A DNA stretch of 64,000 nt from NCBI RefSeq assembly GCF_000219915.2, contig NC_017964.1, forward strand, positions 248,001-312,000. The letters run 5' to 3'. The stretch is from Advenella kashmirensis WT001. GTDB lineage: Bacteria > Pseudomonadota > Gammaproteobacteria > Burkholderiales > Burkholderiaceae_B. The notes beneath the pieces were generated by a model. It had not been told where the DNA came from. It made no database searches and saw nothing but the letters and a program-made list of their open reading frames with translations. Each line of letters begins with the position of its first letter. Position 1 is the first letter of the stretch. Made by a program: the position numbers and the translations under genes. This document shows, piece after piece, positions 27,781 through 37,063 of the stretch.

Positions 27781-29003
27781 TGACAGACAGCAATCGAAGC
27801 GGCCCGCTGGCCGGTGTACGGGTCCTGGATCTGACATCCATTATTCTGGGGCCGTTTGCCACCCAGATGATGGCAGATCTGGGCGCAGATGTGATCAAGG
27901 TAGAGTCGCCCGTGGGCGATACGATACGGCAGGTGGGGCCCATGCGCAATCCGGGTATGGGCGCGATATACCTGCATCTGAATCGCAACAAGCGATCGGT
28001 GGTGCTTGACCTGAAAACCGAAGAAGGCAGGGAAGCCTGCCTGCATCTGGTGCGCGAGGTTGATGTGCTGCTCTATAACGTCAGGCCGCAGTCCATGGAA
28101 CGCATGGGCTTGTCCTACGAAGCGGTCAGCGCAGTGAATCCGAAAATCGTCTATGTGGGTGCCTATGGTTTTGGCAATGACGGCCCGTATGCCGGCAAGC
28201 CGGCTTACGATGATTTGATTCAGGGCATGACCGGTGTGGCGCGGCTTTATGAACGCAACAGCGGGCATGAGCCGCGTTACGCGCCGCTGACGCTGGCCGA
28301 TCGCACCATCGGGCTGCAGGCGGCCATTGCCTGCCTGGCCGGCGTTATTCACAGCCGGGCAACCGGTACAGGTCAATCCATTGAGGTGCCGATGTTTGAA
28401 GGCATGGCGCAAATGATCTTGGGTGATCACCTGGGCCAGCGCACATTCGATGAGAACGCGCCGGCAGGCTCCATGGGCTACTCTCGTCTGTTGGCCGAAC
28501 ATCGCAAGCCCTATCAGACCCTGGATGGATATGTCAGCGCCCTGATCTACAACGATAGGCACTGGCAGCAGTTTTTGGCGGCGATTGATCGCGCCGACCA
28601 GATCACCGATTCAATTTTTTCCACCCACTCCCGGCGTGCTGAAAACATTGATGAAGTATACCGGTTTGTGGACGGGATCCTGCGAACCCGCAGCACGGCA
28701 GACTGGCTTGCGCTGTTCGATGCCAACGATATTCCGTGCGCACCGCTGTACGCCATCGAAGACCTTCCTGCAGACCCGCACCTGAAGGCGACCGGCCATC
28801 TGGTGCGAACCGAGCATCCCAGCGAGGGAGTGGTCCATACGATTGCGCCGCTCGGGCGATATTCGGCCACGCCGCTTAACGTCTATCGCCATGCGCCGAC
28901 GCTGGGCGAGCATACAGAAGAACTGCTCGACGGTTTGCCCATGGACAGCGAGAAAAAACAGGCCATATTAAAGGCGGCCAAGCGTAGCGCGAGCGAGCAC
29001 TAA
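27780..29003 (+). CDS. CaiB/BaiF (class III) CoA-transferase
   Basis: A 407-aa family III CoA-transferase. ATG 27780 is chosen because it overlaps the Bug stop (TAATG). Family marks include LGADVIKVESPVGDT, HLNRNKRSVVLDLKTEEG and the catalytic-aspartate region LTLADRTIGLQAA, followed by SRATGTGQSIEVPMFE. With a Bug receptor before it and an acyl-CoA dehydrogenase after it, the cluster would capture an acid, attach CoA and then desaturate it. Confidence 0.9.
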   Translation: MTDSNRSGPLAGVRVLDLTSIILGPFATQMMADLGADVIKVESPVGDTIRQVGPMRNPGMGAIYLHLNRNKRSVVLDLKTEEGREACLHLVREVDVLLYNVRPQSMERMGLSYEAVSAVNPKIVYVGAYGFGNDGPYAGKPAYDDLIQGMTGVARLYERNSGHEPRYAPLTLADRTIGLQAAIACLAGVIHSRATGTGQSIEVPMFEGMAQMILGDHLGQRTFDENAPAGSMGYSRLLAEHRKPYQTLDGYVSALIYNDRHWQQFLAAIDRADQITDSIFSTHSRRAENIDEVYRFVDGILRTRSTADWLALFDANDIPCAPLYAIEDLPADPHLKATGHLVRTEHPSEGVVHTIAPLGRYSATPLNVYRHAPTLGEHTEELLDGLPMDSEKKQAILKAAKRSASEH

Positions 29004-29155
29004 GCCAATGCGCGGCCATCAGGTAGAGCGATGGCTGCTGCAAGTGCGGACTTACAGCCGACTGCCGGCACGGCCGATGAGTGGCGGCATACCGTAGCGC
29101 TTGCCATGGGGCATTGCGCCATTGAAGTGACATATCACACCTAAACGACGGAGTA

Positions 29156-30325
29156 ATGATGGATTTCTCGCTTTCTCAGGATCAGCAAATGCTGGTGGCT
29201 GCCATTGAACAGCTATGCAGTGGTTTTGACGATGAATACTGGCTCACCTGCGACAGAACAGGCGAGTATCCAGAGGCGTTTTATCAGCGCCTGGCCCAGG
29301 CCGGCTGGTTGGGCGTGGCCATGCCGCAGGAATATGGTGGCGCAGGGTTGGGTATTACCGAAGCCGCGTTGATGATGAAAGCCATTTCGCGCTCGGGTGC
29401 AGGCTTTACCGGCGCCTCGGCCGTGCATATGAATATTTTCGGGCTAAACCCGGTGGTTCGGTTTGGTTCTGAAGAACTCAAGCAACGGGCATTGCCGCCA
29501 CTGATCGAAGGCAAGGACAAAGCCTGCTTTGCCGTTACCGAGCCCGATGCCGGGCTGGATACCACGCAATTGACGACGCGCGCGCAAAAGCATGGTGACC
29601 ACTATCGGATATATGGACGCAAAATCTGGATTTCCACTGCCCAGGTGGCGAACAAAATGCTACTGCTGGCCCGCACCACGCCGAAAGACCAGGTATCGAA
29701 AGCCACCGAAGGTCTGAGCCTGTTCTACACTGATCTGGATCGCAGCCAGGTTGAAGTACGTGAAATCGAAAAACTGGGACGCAAGGCCGTCGATTCCAAT
29801 ATGCTGTTTTTTGATGGAGTGGAAATTCCCGAATGCGATCGCGTGGGCGACGAGGGCAAAGGTTTCGAATATATTTTGCACGGTCTTAACCCCGAGCGTA
29901 TCCTGATTGCCGCAGAAGCGGTCGGTCTGGGTCAGGTGGCGCTGGACAAGGCAGTTCAATACGCGAAAGAGCGCATCGTATTTAATCGGCCTATCGGTCA
30001 GAATCAGGGCATTCAGCATCCACTGGCGCAATGCTGGATGCAGCTGGAAGCCGCCGATCTGATGGTGTCCCGTGCGGCTGCCGCCTATGACGCCAATGAG
30101 CCGGCAGGCGCATACGCCAATACGGCCAAATACCTGGCCGCCGAAGCGGCGTTTACCTCATGCCAGACGGCGATCCAGACCCTGGGCGGGATGGGCTATG
30201 CCAAGGAATATCACGTTGAACGCTATTTGCGTGAAAGCTTTATTCCGCGTATTGCACCGGTCAGTCCGCAACTGATTATGTGCTTCATTGCCGAAAAAGT
30301 GCTGGGCCTGCCCAAATCCTACTGA
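29156..30325 (+). CDS. Acyl-CoA dehydrogenase
   Basis: FAD-dependent acyl-CoA dehydrogenase of 389 aa, the usual length. The FAD/substrate signature is CFAVTEPDAGLDTT and the C-terminal signature is QTLGGMGYAKEYHVERYLRE. It introduces a trans-2 double bond in an acyl-CoA and passes electrons to ETF. It lies 152 bp downstream of the CoA-transferase on the same strand; ATG 29159 is an equally possible start. The acyl chain specificity is not evident. Confidence 0.92.
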   Translation: MMDFSLSQDQQMLVAAIEQLCSGFDDEYWLTCDRTGEYPEAFYQRLAQAGWLGVAMPQEYGGAGLGITEAALMMKAISRSGAGFTGASAVHMNIFGLNPVVRFGSEELKQRALPPLIEGKDKACFAVTEPDAGLDTTQLTTRAQKHGDHYRIYGRKIWISTAQVANKMLLLARTTPKDQVSKATEGLSLFYTDLDRSQVEVREIEKLGRKAVDSNMLFFDGVEIPECDRVGDEGKGFEYILHGLNPERILIAAEAVGLGQVALDKAVQYAKERIVFNRPIGQNQGIQHPLAQCWMQLEAADLMVSRAAAAYDANEPAGAYANTAKYLAAEAAFTSCQTAIQTLGGMGYAKEYHVERYLRESFIPRIAPVSPQLIMCFIAEKVLGLPKSY

Positions 30326-30439
30326 CGGCGCACTGGAAGGTGCACGCGGCTGTAATGTCGATCCGGGCCGCGCCGGCGTGCGTCGGTTGCAGCCTCGATC
30401 GCTGTGGGTAACGACAATAGCAGGCCGGACCCCGGATGC

Positions 30440-31204
30440 TTAATGCTGTTCAATGAAGGTGCACATCACCCGTAGCTTCTGGGCATGATTCTGCAAATTG
30501 GCCTCAATCCGGTACAACGGCCCGGCAATGGAGATGGCAAAATGGCCGCCCGAGACCGTCACCGGCCAGGCGATGGCGCCGACATCGACCATGGATTCGC
30601 CCAGATTGGTGAACAGCCCTTTTTCCTGTCCGGCCTTGATTTCCGCCAGAAACTGTTCGCGCGTGGTAATGGTGCGGTCATTGCGCCTGGCAAAACTCAT
30701 CTTGTCCAGCAATGCCAGCTGCGCCGGTTCATCCAGCGCCGAGAACAGCGCCTTGCCCAGCGAGTTGGCGTGAATTTCCTTTTGCTCTCCGGCCACGGCA
30801 ACATAATGAATGGGGTTTTCAGACGGAAGCACGTCCAGGTACACCACCGTGTTCAACGAAGTGAGTTTACCCAGCACCACTGTCTCGCCTGTAATGGCGC
30901 ACAACTCTCGCAAACTTGGAGACAGCCGCTCGAGCACCGGGTCGGCTTTGGTGATGCGCTGGGCCATGGCCAGCAACCGCCCCGTTGGGTAATACCCTTG
31001 GCGGCGCGAGGTTTCGTACAGATAGCCCAGGCTTAACAACGTGCGCACCAGCGCCAGGCAACTGGAGGCCGGGGCGTTCAGTTCGCGGGCCAGTTCCGAG
31101 AGCGCCAGCGGCTTTTGTTCGCGGGAAAAGATCTCGATAATTTCGATAACCCTGAGCGCGGTTTTGACGCGATGGTTTTCGGTGCCGGGGGCAGTGGTGT
31201 TCAT
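30440..31204 (-). CDS. IclR-family transcriptional regulator
   Basis: A 254-aa regulator with an N-terminal winged HTH (ALRVIEIIEIFSREQKPLALSELARE and ASSCLALVRTLLSLGYL) and a C-terminal effector domain including GKALFSALDE and the later VGAIAWPV. It is convergent with the acyl-CoA dehydrogenase and probably regulates the Bug/CoA-transferase/dehydrogenase cluster. It is also divergent from the penicillin-acylase gene, which it could control instead. Confidence 0.9.
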   Translation of the reverse strand: MNTTAPGTENHRVKTALRVIEIIEIFSREQKPLALSELARELNAPASSCLALVRTLLSLGYLYETSRRQGYYPTGRLLAMAQRITKADPVLERLSPSLRELCAITGETVVLGKLTSLNTVVYLDVLPSENPIHYVAVAGEQKEIHANSLGKALFSALDEPAQLALLDKMSFARRNDRTITTREQFLAEIKAGQEKGLFTNLGESMVDVGAIAWPVTVSGGHFAISIAGPLYRIEANLQNHAQKLRVMCTFIEQH

Positions 31205-31387
31205 GAATAGGGAAACAGGAGTGACAGGGCTACAGTTTAACCGATGCCATAATTTCTTACACTGTTTTGTTTGATTGCAGCGGGTACTCGTGCCATTCTC
31301 TGGACAAAGAAGACGGTACGTTTCAGTCCGCGATTTAGTTCATGTTTAAAATAATTAATTAACACAATTGAAATACAAGGAGAAGAT

Positions 31388-33889
31388 ATGAAACGCGCAT
31401 TCATGGCCGTTGCAATCGCTGCCGTTTTTACCGGTACATCGTTCATCCCCGCCAGCGCCCGCACAGCCGATGCAACCGCTGCCGATACCTTTGAGGTAAG
31501 CGGCCTGGAAAAATCAGGTTCAATCTCGATCGACAAATGGGGCATCCCGCATATCTACGCGCAGACACTTTACGATGCCTTTTTCCTGCAGGGGTTCAAT
31601 GCGGCGCGGGATCGGCTGTTTCAGATCGATTTATGGCGCAAGCGCGGCCTGGGTGAAATGGCCAAGGATTTCGGTCCCGATTATGTCGCGGGCGATCGCA
31701 TGGCGCGCGCCGTTCTGTTTCGCGGCGATATGTATCGCGAGTGGCTGGCTTATGGCTCGGATTCGAAACGCGTGGCGCAGGCATTTACTGCCGGCATCAA
31801 TGAATACGTAAAAATGACGAAAGCCGATCCGGCACTGTTGCCAGAAGAATTCAAAAAACTGGGCTATCAGCCGTCGTTGTGGCAGGCCGAGGATGTCGTG
31901 CGGATTCGCCACCATGGCCTGACACTGAACGCCAAGAACGAGCTGGATCGCGCGCAGGTTTTTTGCAAGGTCAAGGATGATCCGGTCAAGGCAGACTGGT
32001 TGCGGCGCGAATTGAGTCCGACCATTGACCCGAAGCTGGTCGAGGGTCTGGATCCGTGCTCGATTCCAGTGAAAAAAATCAAGGATGCCTATGATCTTGC
32101 CACGGCCACGCCCAAACTGACCAAACTGCCGCCCGGTGCCAACCAGGCCAAGCCCGCAGACGGGCAGCGCCAGGACAAGGCCGAAAAAACATCTGCGGCA
32201 AATACAAGTGGCCCATTGCCCGTGTCCGCGCTGTATGAGATTGTCAGGAACGACAGTGATACCGAGAGAGGGCTTGGGTCAAATAACTGGGTTATTGGCG
32301 GCGAGCGGACAACAACCGGCAGACCGATACTGGCAAATGATCCGCACCGCTCCCATGGTGCGCCCAGCCTGCGTTATATCAGTCACCTGAATGCGCCGGG
32401 ATTGTCGGTCATTGGCGCCGGTGAGCCGTTTCTGCCGGGCATTTCTATCGGTCATAACGATCAGATCGGTTTTGGCCTGACCCGTTTTTACATGGATCAG
32501 GAAGATATGTACCAGTATGAAATCAATCCCGAGAACAAGAACGAGTATAAATACCAGGGACGCTGGGAACCCATGGAGACCGTAGAGGAAGAGATCGAAG
32601 TCAAGGGCGGGCCTGCCCAGAAAGTGACGCTGCGTTTTACCCGCCATGGTCCGATCCTGTATCAGGATGAGGGCAGCCACACCGCCTGGGCTTTGCGGGC
32701 CGCCTGGCTGGACTTGGGTATGGCTCCGTATTTCGGTTCCATGGATTACATGCGTGCGACCAACTGGGATGAATTCAAGGCCGCCATGAACCGTTGGGGC
32801 GCGCCTGGTGAAAATCAGGTTTTTGCCGATGCTGACGGCAATATTGCCTGGATGCCGGGCGGGCTCACCGTCAAGCGGGATTGGGACGGCCTGACGCCGG
32901 TTCCCGGGGACGGTCGCTATGAATGGAGCGGCTATCGGGACATGGACGAATTGCCCAGCCTGTACAATCCCGAAGCCGGTTATATCGTGACGGCCAACGA
33001 AAACAATATTCCTCCGGATCATCCGGCGTTCAAAAAAGGGGTTGGCTATGAATGGAGCAGCGATTTTCGCTCTAAACGCCTGAAGCGGATTATCGGCGCC
33101 AAAGACAAATCGTCGATCGCCGATTCTGAAGCCTGGCAGAACGATAAAGTCTCGCTGCCAGCGATCAGGACCATTACCGTGCTGCAACAGGTGAACACCG
33201 ACGACGAGAAGCTCAAGCCGGTGGTGGAGATGCTTAAAAAATGGGATGGGCAAGTGACCGCAGACAGCCCCGAAGCGGCGGTCTTCGAGGTGTGGTTCAG
33301 TCGCTATTTGCGCAAGGCCGTGGTGGACCGTGCATTTGATCCGGAAATCGCAAAAATGATCGGGCTGGCCGACCCGGAGCGCGTGCTCAATGTCATAGAA
33401 AAACCAGATGGCTGGTTTACCGAAGCCGAGCGCAATCAGATTATGCTGGACTCGCTCGGACAGGCTGTTGCCGAAGTCAGGGAAAAGCTGGGCGATGATC
33501 CGCAGGCGTGGAAATGGGGTACGCTGCATCAGGCAGTGTTCCTGCATCCGCTGAATGCGCTACTCACGGATGAAGAGAAAAAGACATTCAATGTGAATGC
33601 GGGTCCTATCGGAGGATCCGGCTATACGCCCATGGCGGCCAGCTACGGCGAGAAAAGCTACAACCTGACGTCGGGCGCCTCTTTTCGCATGGTGCTCGAT
33701 GTCGGACAGTGGGATGCCTCCAGGGTCATCAATACCCCCGGACAATCGGGCGATCCGCGCCAGCCCGGTTACCGCGACCTGGCGCCTATCTGGGCAAAGG
33801 GCGACTATATCCCGTTGACTTTCAGCAAGGAAAAAGTCAAGGAAAATACCGTCAAGGTCCTGAACTTCGAACCGGGGAAAAAGCAGTAA
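31388..33889 (+). CDS. Penicillin acylase family Ntn-hydrolase
   Basis: Periplasmic N-terminal-nucleophile amidohydrolase, 833 aa, starting after AAGGAGA. A signal peptide (to about residue 26, ASARTADA) precedes the alpha chain. The nucleophile is Ser298 in ERGLGSNNWVIGG, the start of the mature beta chain after autocleavage. Just before it, about residues 245-290, is a Lys/Asp/Gln-rich spacer peptide. Beta-chain marks include GRPILANDPHR and FTRHGPILY. Members hydrolyse beta-lactam side chains, acyl-homoserine lactones or other amides; the substrate here is open. The total length and spacer are typical. Confidence 0.9.
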   Translation: MKRAFMAVAIAAVFTGTSFIPASARTADATAADTFEVSGLEKSGSISIDKWGIPHIYAQTLYDAFFLQGFNAARDRLFQIDLWRKRGLGEMAKDFGPDYVAGDRMARAVLFRGDMYREWLAYGSDSKRVAQAFTAGINEYVKMTKADPALLPEEFKKLGYQPSLWQAEDVVRIRHHGLTLNAKNELDRAQVFCKVKDDPVKADWLRRELSPTIDPKLVEGLDPCSIPVKKIKDAYDLATATPKLTKLPPGANQAKPADGQRQDKAEKTSAANTSGPLPVSALYEIVRNDSDTERGLGSNNWVIGGERTTTGRPILANDPHRSHGAPSLRYISHLNAPGLSVIGAGEPFLPGISIGHNDQIGFGLTRFYMDQEDMYQYEINPENKNEYKYQGRWEPMETVEEEIEVKGGPAQKVTLRFTRHGPILYQDEGSHTAWALRAAWLDLGMAPYFGSMDYMRATNWDEFKAAMNRWGAPGENQVFADADGNIAWMPGGLTVKRDWDGLTPVPGDGRYEWSGYRDMDELPSLYNPEAGYIVTANENNIPPDHPAFKKGVGYEWSSDFRSKRLKRIIGAKDKSSIADSEAWQNDKVSLPAIRTITVLQQVNTDDEKLKPVVEMLKKWDGQVTADSPEAAVFEVWFSRYLRKAVVDRAFDPEIAKMIGLADPERVLNVIEKPDGWFTEAERNQIMLDSLGQAVAEVREKLGDDPQAWKWGTLHQAVFLHPLNALLTDEEKKTFNVNAGPIGGSGYTPMAASYGEKSYNLTSGASFRMVLDVGQWDASRVINTPGQSGDPRQPGYRDLAPIWAKGDYIPLTFSKEKVKENTVKVLNFEPGKKQ

Positions 33890-34077
33890 AGCCGCTTTTA
33901 TGCTGACAGCGCGGCCGCTGCCTGGACAATGATAAGAACTTAAGGCGGGGGCCGCTGTCCAATCTGCATCTTGCGCTGGCGGTTTGCGCGTAAAATGAAT
34001 CAAGCCTGCCTGTGTCCGCAAGCGTTGCGCGACATGGGCAGGACTCTCATTGGAATGTCAGATTCCCAGGTGCGGTC

Positions 34078-34842
34078 ATGAATGCGAAAGCGCGCATTTT
34101 CTTTTTTGGTGATACGCATGGCGGTTTTGAGCACTGTCGGGAGATTGTCATGGCTGGCAAACCCGATGCTGTCATTTTTCTTGGCGATATCCAGGCCAAT
34201 CAGCCGCTGCATGAAATTCTTGGCGACATCCGACAGATGACCGATGTTTGGTGGATTCCCGGTAACCATGATACCGATAGTGCGGCCATCTATCACAATC
34301 TGTTCGATTCCGAACTGGCTGACCGTAATCTGCATGGCAGGGTTGTAGATATCCATGGCGTGCGTGTTGCCGGTCTGGGAGGCGTATTCAGGGGCACCAT
34401 TTGGAACCCGGCCAGGCCTTACTGGCGATTCTATTGTCCCCAGGATTATGAAGCGCATAGCCTGCTCAAGGCGGGCAAGAATGGCCAGGGCGACCGCCTG
34501 CGCCATCGCAGTTCTATTTTTCCGAGCGATTACGAAGCCCTGATGCAGGAACGGGCCGACATTCTGGTACTGCATGAAGCGCCTTCCTGCAATCGCTATG
34601 GTTTTGTCGTGCTGGATCGACTGGCGGTAAGGCTGGGCGCTACCCGTGTCTTTCACGGACATCATCATGATTGTTATGATTATTCGGCGCATTTTGAACG
34701 CATGGGATTTGCCGCGCACGCGGTGGGCCTGCGCGGTGTGCTTGACAGCAACGCTGTGGTTATCCGAGCAGGCGATCTGGATGGCAGCGGCGAAGACCGG
34801 GTTGCTGCGCTGCCGGATGCGCAAGTACAACCCGTTAGGTAA
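34078..34842 (+). CDS. Calcineurin-like metallophosphoesterase
   Basis: About 254 aa. The five metal motifs are in order: FFGDTHGGFEH, IFLGDIQ, IPGNHDTD, LVLHEAPSC and FHGHHHDCYD. Start 34078 (MNAKARIFFFGDTHG) is preferred to an upstream in-frame ATG at 34012 because the core fold begins there. Cytosolic; no signal peptide. It could act on diadenosine tetraphosphate, cyclic nucleotides or phosphoproteins; not resolvable. Confidence 0.85.
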   Translation: MNAKARIFFFGDTHGGFEHCREIVMAGKPDAVIFLGDIQANQPLHEILGDIRQMTDVWWIPGNHDTDSAAIYHNLFDSELADRNLHGRVVDIHGVRVAGLGGVFRGTIWNPARPYWRFYCPQDYEAHSLLKAGKNGQGDRLRHRSSIFPSDYEALMQERADILVLHEAPSCNRYGFVVLDRLAVRLGATRVFHGHHHDCYDYSAHFERMGFAAHAVGLRGVLDSNAVVIRAGDLDGSGEDRVAALPDAQVQPVR

Positions 34843-34901
34843 AGACTGGGCTATGATATGGCTGAGTGGGGCTTGAAGATGGTTAACAGCAGGAGAGCGT
34901 A

Positions 34902-35114
34902 ATGAGTACAAACGTGATTAAAGCCAGAGTAGAGGGCATGACGTGCGACAAATGTGTTGCGCATGTAACCCATGCGCTGGAGTCGGTGCCCGGCGTGGTA
35001 TCGGCGCAGGTCAGCCTGGAGGGCGCATCGGCAGATATCGTTGCCAATGACAGTGTCACCGCGCAGCAACTGGCCGATACGGTCAAAAGCGCGGGTTACG
35101 TTCTGACTGTCTGA
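34902..35114 (+). CDS. Heavy-metal-associated (HMA) domain protein, copper chaperone-like
   Basis: A 70-aa single-domain protein with the metal-binding G-M-T-C-x-x-C motif (VEGMTCDKCVAHV, Cys15 and Cys18) and the ferredoxin-like CopZ/Atx1 fold pattern (ALESVPGVVSAQV, ADTVKSAGYVLTV). It would deliver Cu(I) or a similar ion to an ATPase; no P-type ATPase gene is adjacent. The start follows AGGAGAG. Confidence 0.9.
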   Translation: MSTNVIKARVEGMTCDKCVAHVTHALESVPGVVSAQVSLEGASADIVANDSVTAQQLADTVKSAGYVLTV

Positions 35115-35178
35115 GCGTCGCTGGCCTGACAGCGACATCGCAATCTATCAGGCCGCATGCAACAATCAGGTGGCACAT

Positions 35179-35218
35179 AAAAAAGCCGCTACATTGTCGT
35201 TAAGACGTGTAGCGGCTT
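35179..35218 (-). terminator. Rho-independent terminator between the HMA and lipoprotein genes
   Basis: Stem AAGCCGCTACA (35183-35193) / TGTAGCGGCTT (35208-35218), 11 bp perfect, with an A-run on the left that becomes a U-run on the minus strand. It ends the glycine-zipper lipoprotein transcript and may stop the HMA transcript from the other side. Confidence 0.8.
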
Positions 35219-35263
35219 CGTTACGCAATTGGGCTGCGCGCTTTGCTAAGCAGCCTTCAGATA

Positions 35264-35578
35264 TTAATCGTCCCAGTCACGGTGGTGGCGGCGATGATAA
35301 TGACGATCACGGCGACGGTCATCGCGATAGTAACGGCGACCGCGGTCATACCGATCATCGCTGTCCTTGAACACCTGGTTGCCGACCAGTCCGCCCAGTG
35401 CGGCACCGCCCAGTGTGGCCAGAGGGTTGCCGTCAGTCAGGGCGTAACCGGCACCACCGCCGAGTGCGGCGCCGCCAACGGTTCCCAGGTCCCGATTCGG
35501 GTGACGGGTAGAGCAGCCTGCCAGAACGGCACCCATAAGCGCCACAAGACAGACTTTTTTTATCATTTGCGAGGTCAT
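35264..35578 (-). CDS. Glycine-zipper lipoprotein
   Basis: A 104-aa protein with a lipobox (MGAVLAGCST, lipidated Cys about 22), then two glycine-zipper segments (GTVGGAALGGGAGYAL and ATLGGAALGGLVGNQVF) as in Rcc/OsmB/SlyB-like outer-membrane proteins. The tail is extraordinarily basic and aromatic, with repeated D-R/H-R-Y motifs (RYDRGRRYYRDD, RRDRHYHRRHH). It is likely anchored in the envelope; no enzymatic role. MIKKVCLVAL is an alternative start. Confidence 0.85.
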   Translation of the reverse strand: MTSQMIKKVCLVALMGAVLAGCSTRHPNRDLGTVGGAALGGGAGYALTDGNPLATLGGAALGGLVGNQVFKDSDDRYDRGRRYYRDDRRRDRHYHRRHHRDWDD

Positions 35579-35843
35579 AGTAAACTCTCCTTATGGAATA
35601 ACTATGGAGCTATCATAATCGCTTTGTTTGTACCGATGGCAAGCAAATGTATCGAAAAATAGCTGGCAAGCCTGTTTGGAAATGGATTGAAAGTTTAAGC
35701 CTCTGCCCGTTGTATTCCCGTTGCCACATGCTGCCTGGAAATACCGTCAGATGTCCGCCCAATAGCCGCATGATAGCTGCGTGTTCGGGTGATTATTGTG
35801 ATTAAAAACCCGGTTTTACCGCCAAATGTCAAAGGAGACACGA

Positions 35844-36554
35844 ATGATCCGGCTTTACGAACTCTGTGCCAGCGAACCCGACCTGGTATTTTCACCTTAC
35901 TGTTGGCGGGTGCGGCTTGCGCTTGCACACAAACGGCTCTCTTTCGAAGGCCTTTCCATCGGCTTTATGGATAAGGAAAAAATAGCATTTGCAGATTCGC
36001 AGCTGGTTCCTGTGCTGTCCGATGGGGACACCGTGGTCAAAGAAAGCCTGGATATCCTGGAATATCTGGATCGTGCCTATCCGCAGGCGCCGTTGGGGCT
36101 CGATAGCGAGGCCGGACGCGCTCGGGTCCGGTTTATTTCGGAACTGGTTCTGCGTCATATTACGCCGGTCATTTTCAAACCGTCCCTGATGGCGATCTAC
36201 GAAGCGCAACCGGAATCGGCCAAGGGGTATTTTCGGGAAAGCCGGGAAAAGCGCTTTGGGTGTACGCTGGAGCAACTGCAGGCGAGCGCCAGCGCGAGCG
36301 AAGCACACAAGGCCCTGGGGGCGCTGGAATCACAGTTGAAAAAGATGCCGTATCTGGATGGCAGCCAGCCGGGAGCGACCGATTTTGTGGTCGTGGCGCA
36401 CCTGATCTTCAGCTGGATATTCGGCTTTCAGTACTGGAAGGACGATTCAGCCGTTGGCCAATGGTTCACCCGCGTGCTGGCCGCCTATGAGGAGGTGGCC
36501 GGTCCCGTAAAACGCCGGATTCATCCGGCGGCAGCCCAATACAGCCCGGTCTGA
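35844..36554 (+). CDS. Glutathione S-transferase family protein
   Basis: About 236 aa. ATG 35844 is chosen because an AAAGGAG site precedes it. The N-terminal thioredoxin-like domain has SPYCWRVRLALAHK, ending at VPVLSDGDTVVKESLDILEYLD (cis-Pro and the Glu-Ser glutathione-binding pair). A C-terminal helical domain follows, with TDFVVVAHL. It conjugates glutathione or reduces hydroperoxides; substrate unknown. It ends 2 bp from the convergent GNAT gene. Confidence 0.88.
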   Translation: MIRLYELCASEPDLVFSPYCWRVRLALAHKRLSFEGLSIGFMDKEKIAFADSQLVPVLSDGDTVVKESLDILEYLDRAYPQAPLGLDSEAGRARVRFISELVLRHITPVIFKPSLMAIYEAQPESAKGYFRESREKRFGCTLEQLQASASASEAHKALGALESQLKKMPYLDGSQPGATDFVVVAHLIFSWIFGFQYWKDDSAVGQWFTRVLAAYEEVAGPVKRRIHPAAAQYSPV

Positions 36555-36556
36555 TT

Positions 36557-37045
36557 TCAGGGACTGTCGATTGGGCATTGCATGAAAATCGCTTGCCCGG
36601 TTTGTGGCCCCAGCGTATAGGGTTCAAAACCCTGGCTGGCGTAGAGCGCTTTGCCCGGCGCATTGCCATCGAGCACTTCCAGGGTAATTTTGCAGCAGCC
36701 CAGATTGCGAGCCAGCTGTTTGACACGAGCCAGCAGCTGCTTGCCGACCCCCTTGCCGCGGTACTGCGGCACCACCGCAAAATCGTGGATATTGAGCAGC
36801 GGCTTGCAGGCGAAAGTGGAGAACCCTTCAAAACATAGCGCAATGCCAATTGGCTCCTGGCTGTCAAAGGCCAGTATTGTGTACATATTGCTGCGTTTTT
36901 TGAGTGAAGCTATCAGGTTTTTCTGGGTGTGGGCCGATAGTGGCTCGCCGCCGCCCATCGGGTCGGATGCGTAGGCGTTGAGCACAGTCAGAACAGCGTT
37001 GGCGTGTTCTGGGTTGTCAAGATCCGCCGTCACAACGTCATACAT
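36557..37045 (-). CDS. GNAT-family N-acetyltransferase
   Basis: A 162-aa acetyltransferase. The acetyl-CoA binding motif A reads VVPQYRGKGVGKQLLARVKQLA (R-x-x-G-x-G-x-x-L), followed by CCKITLEVLDGN and the ALYASQGFE segment of motif B. The acceptor is unknown. It lies between the GST gene and the end of the oligopeptide importer operon. Confidence 0.88.
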   Translation of the reverse strand: MYDVVTADLDNPEHANAVLTVLNAYASDPMGGGEPLSAHTQKNLIASLKKRSNMYTILAFDSQEPIGIALCFEGFSTFACKPLLNIHDFAVVPQYRGKGVGKQLLARVKQLARNLGCCKITLEVLDGNAPGKALYASQGFEPYTLGPQTGQAIFMQCPIDSP

Positions 37046-37063
37046 GAGATCCCCCGTTTGCTT

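Noticed and set aside
32279..33547. 422-aa open frame on the minus strand
   Set aside because: Antisense to the penicillin-acylase gene, which has full family motifs; the antisense product has no recognisable domain and His/Arg/Gly-rich shadow composition.
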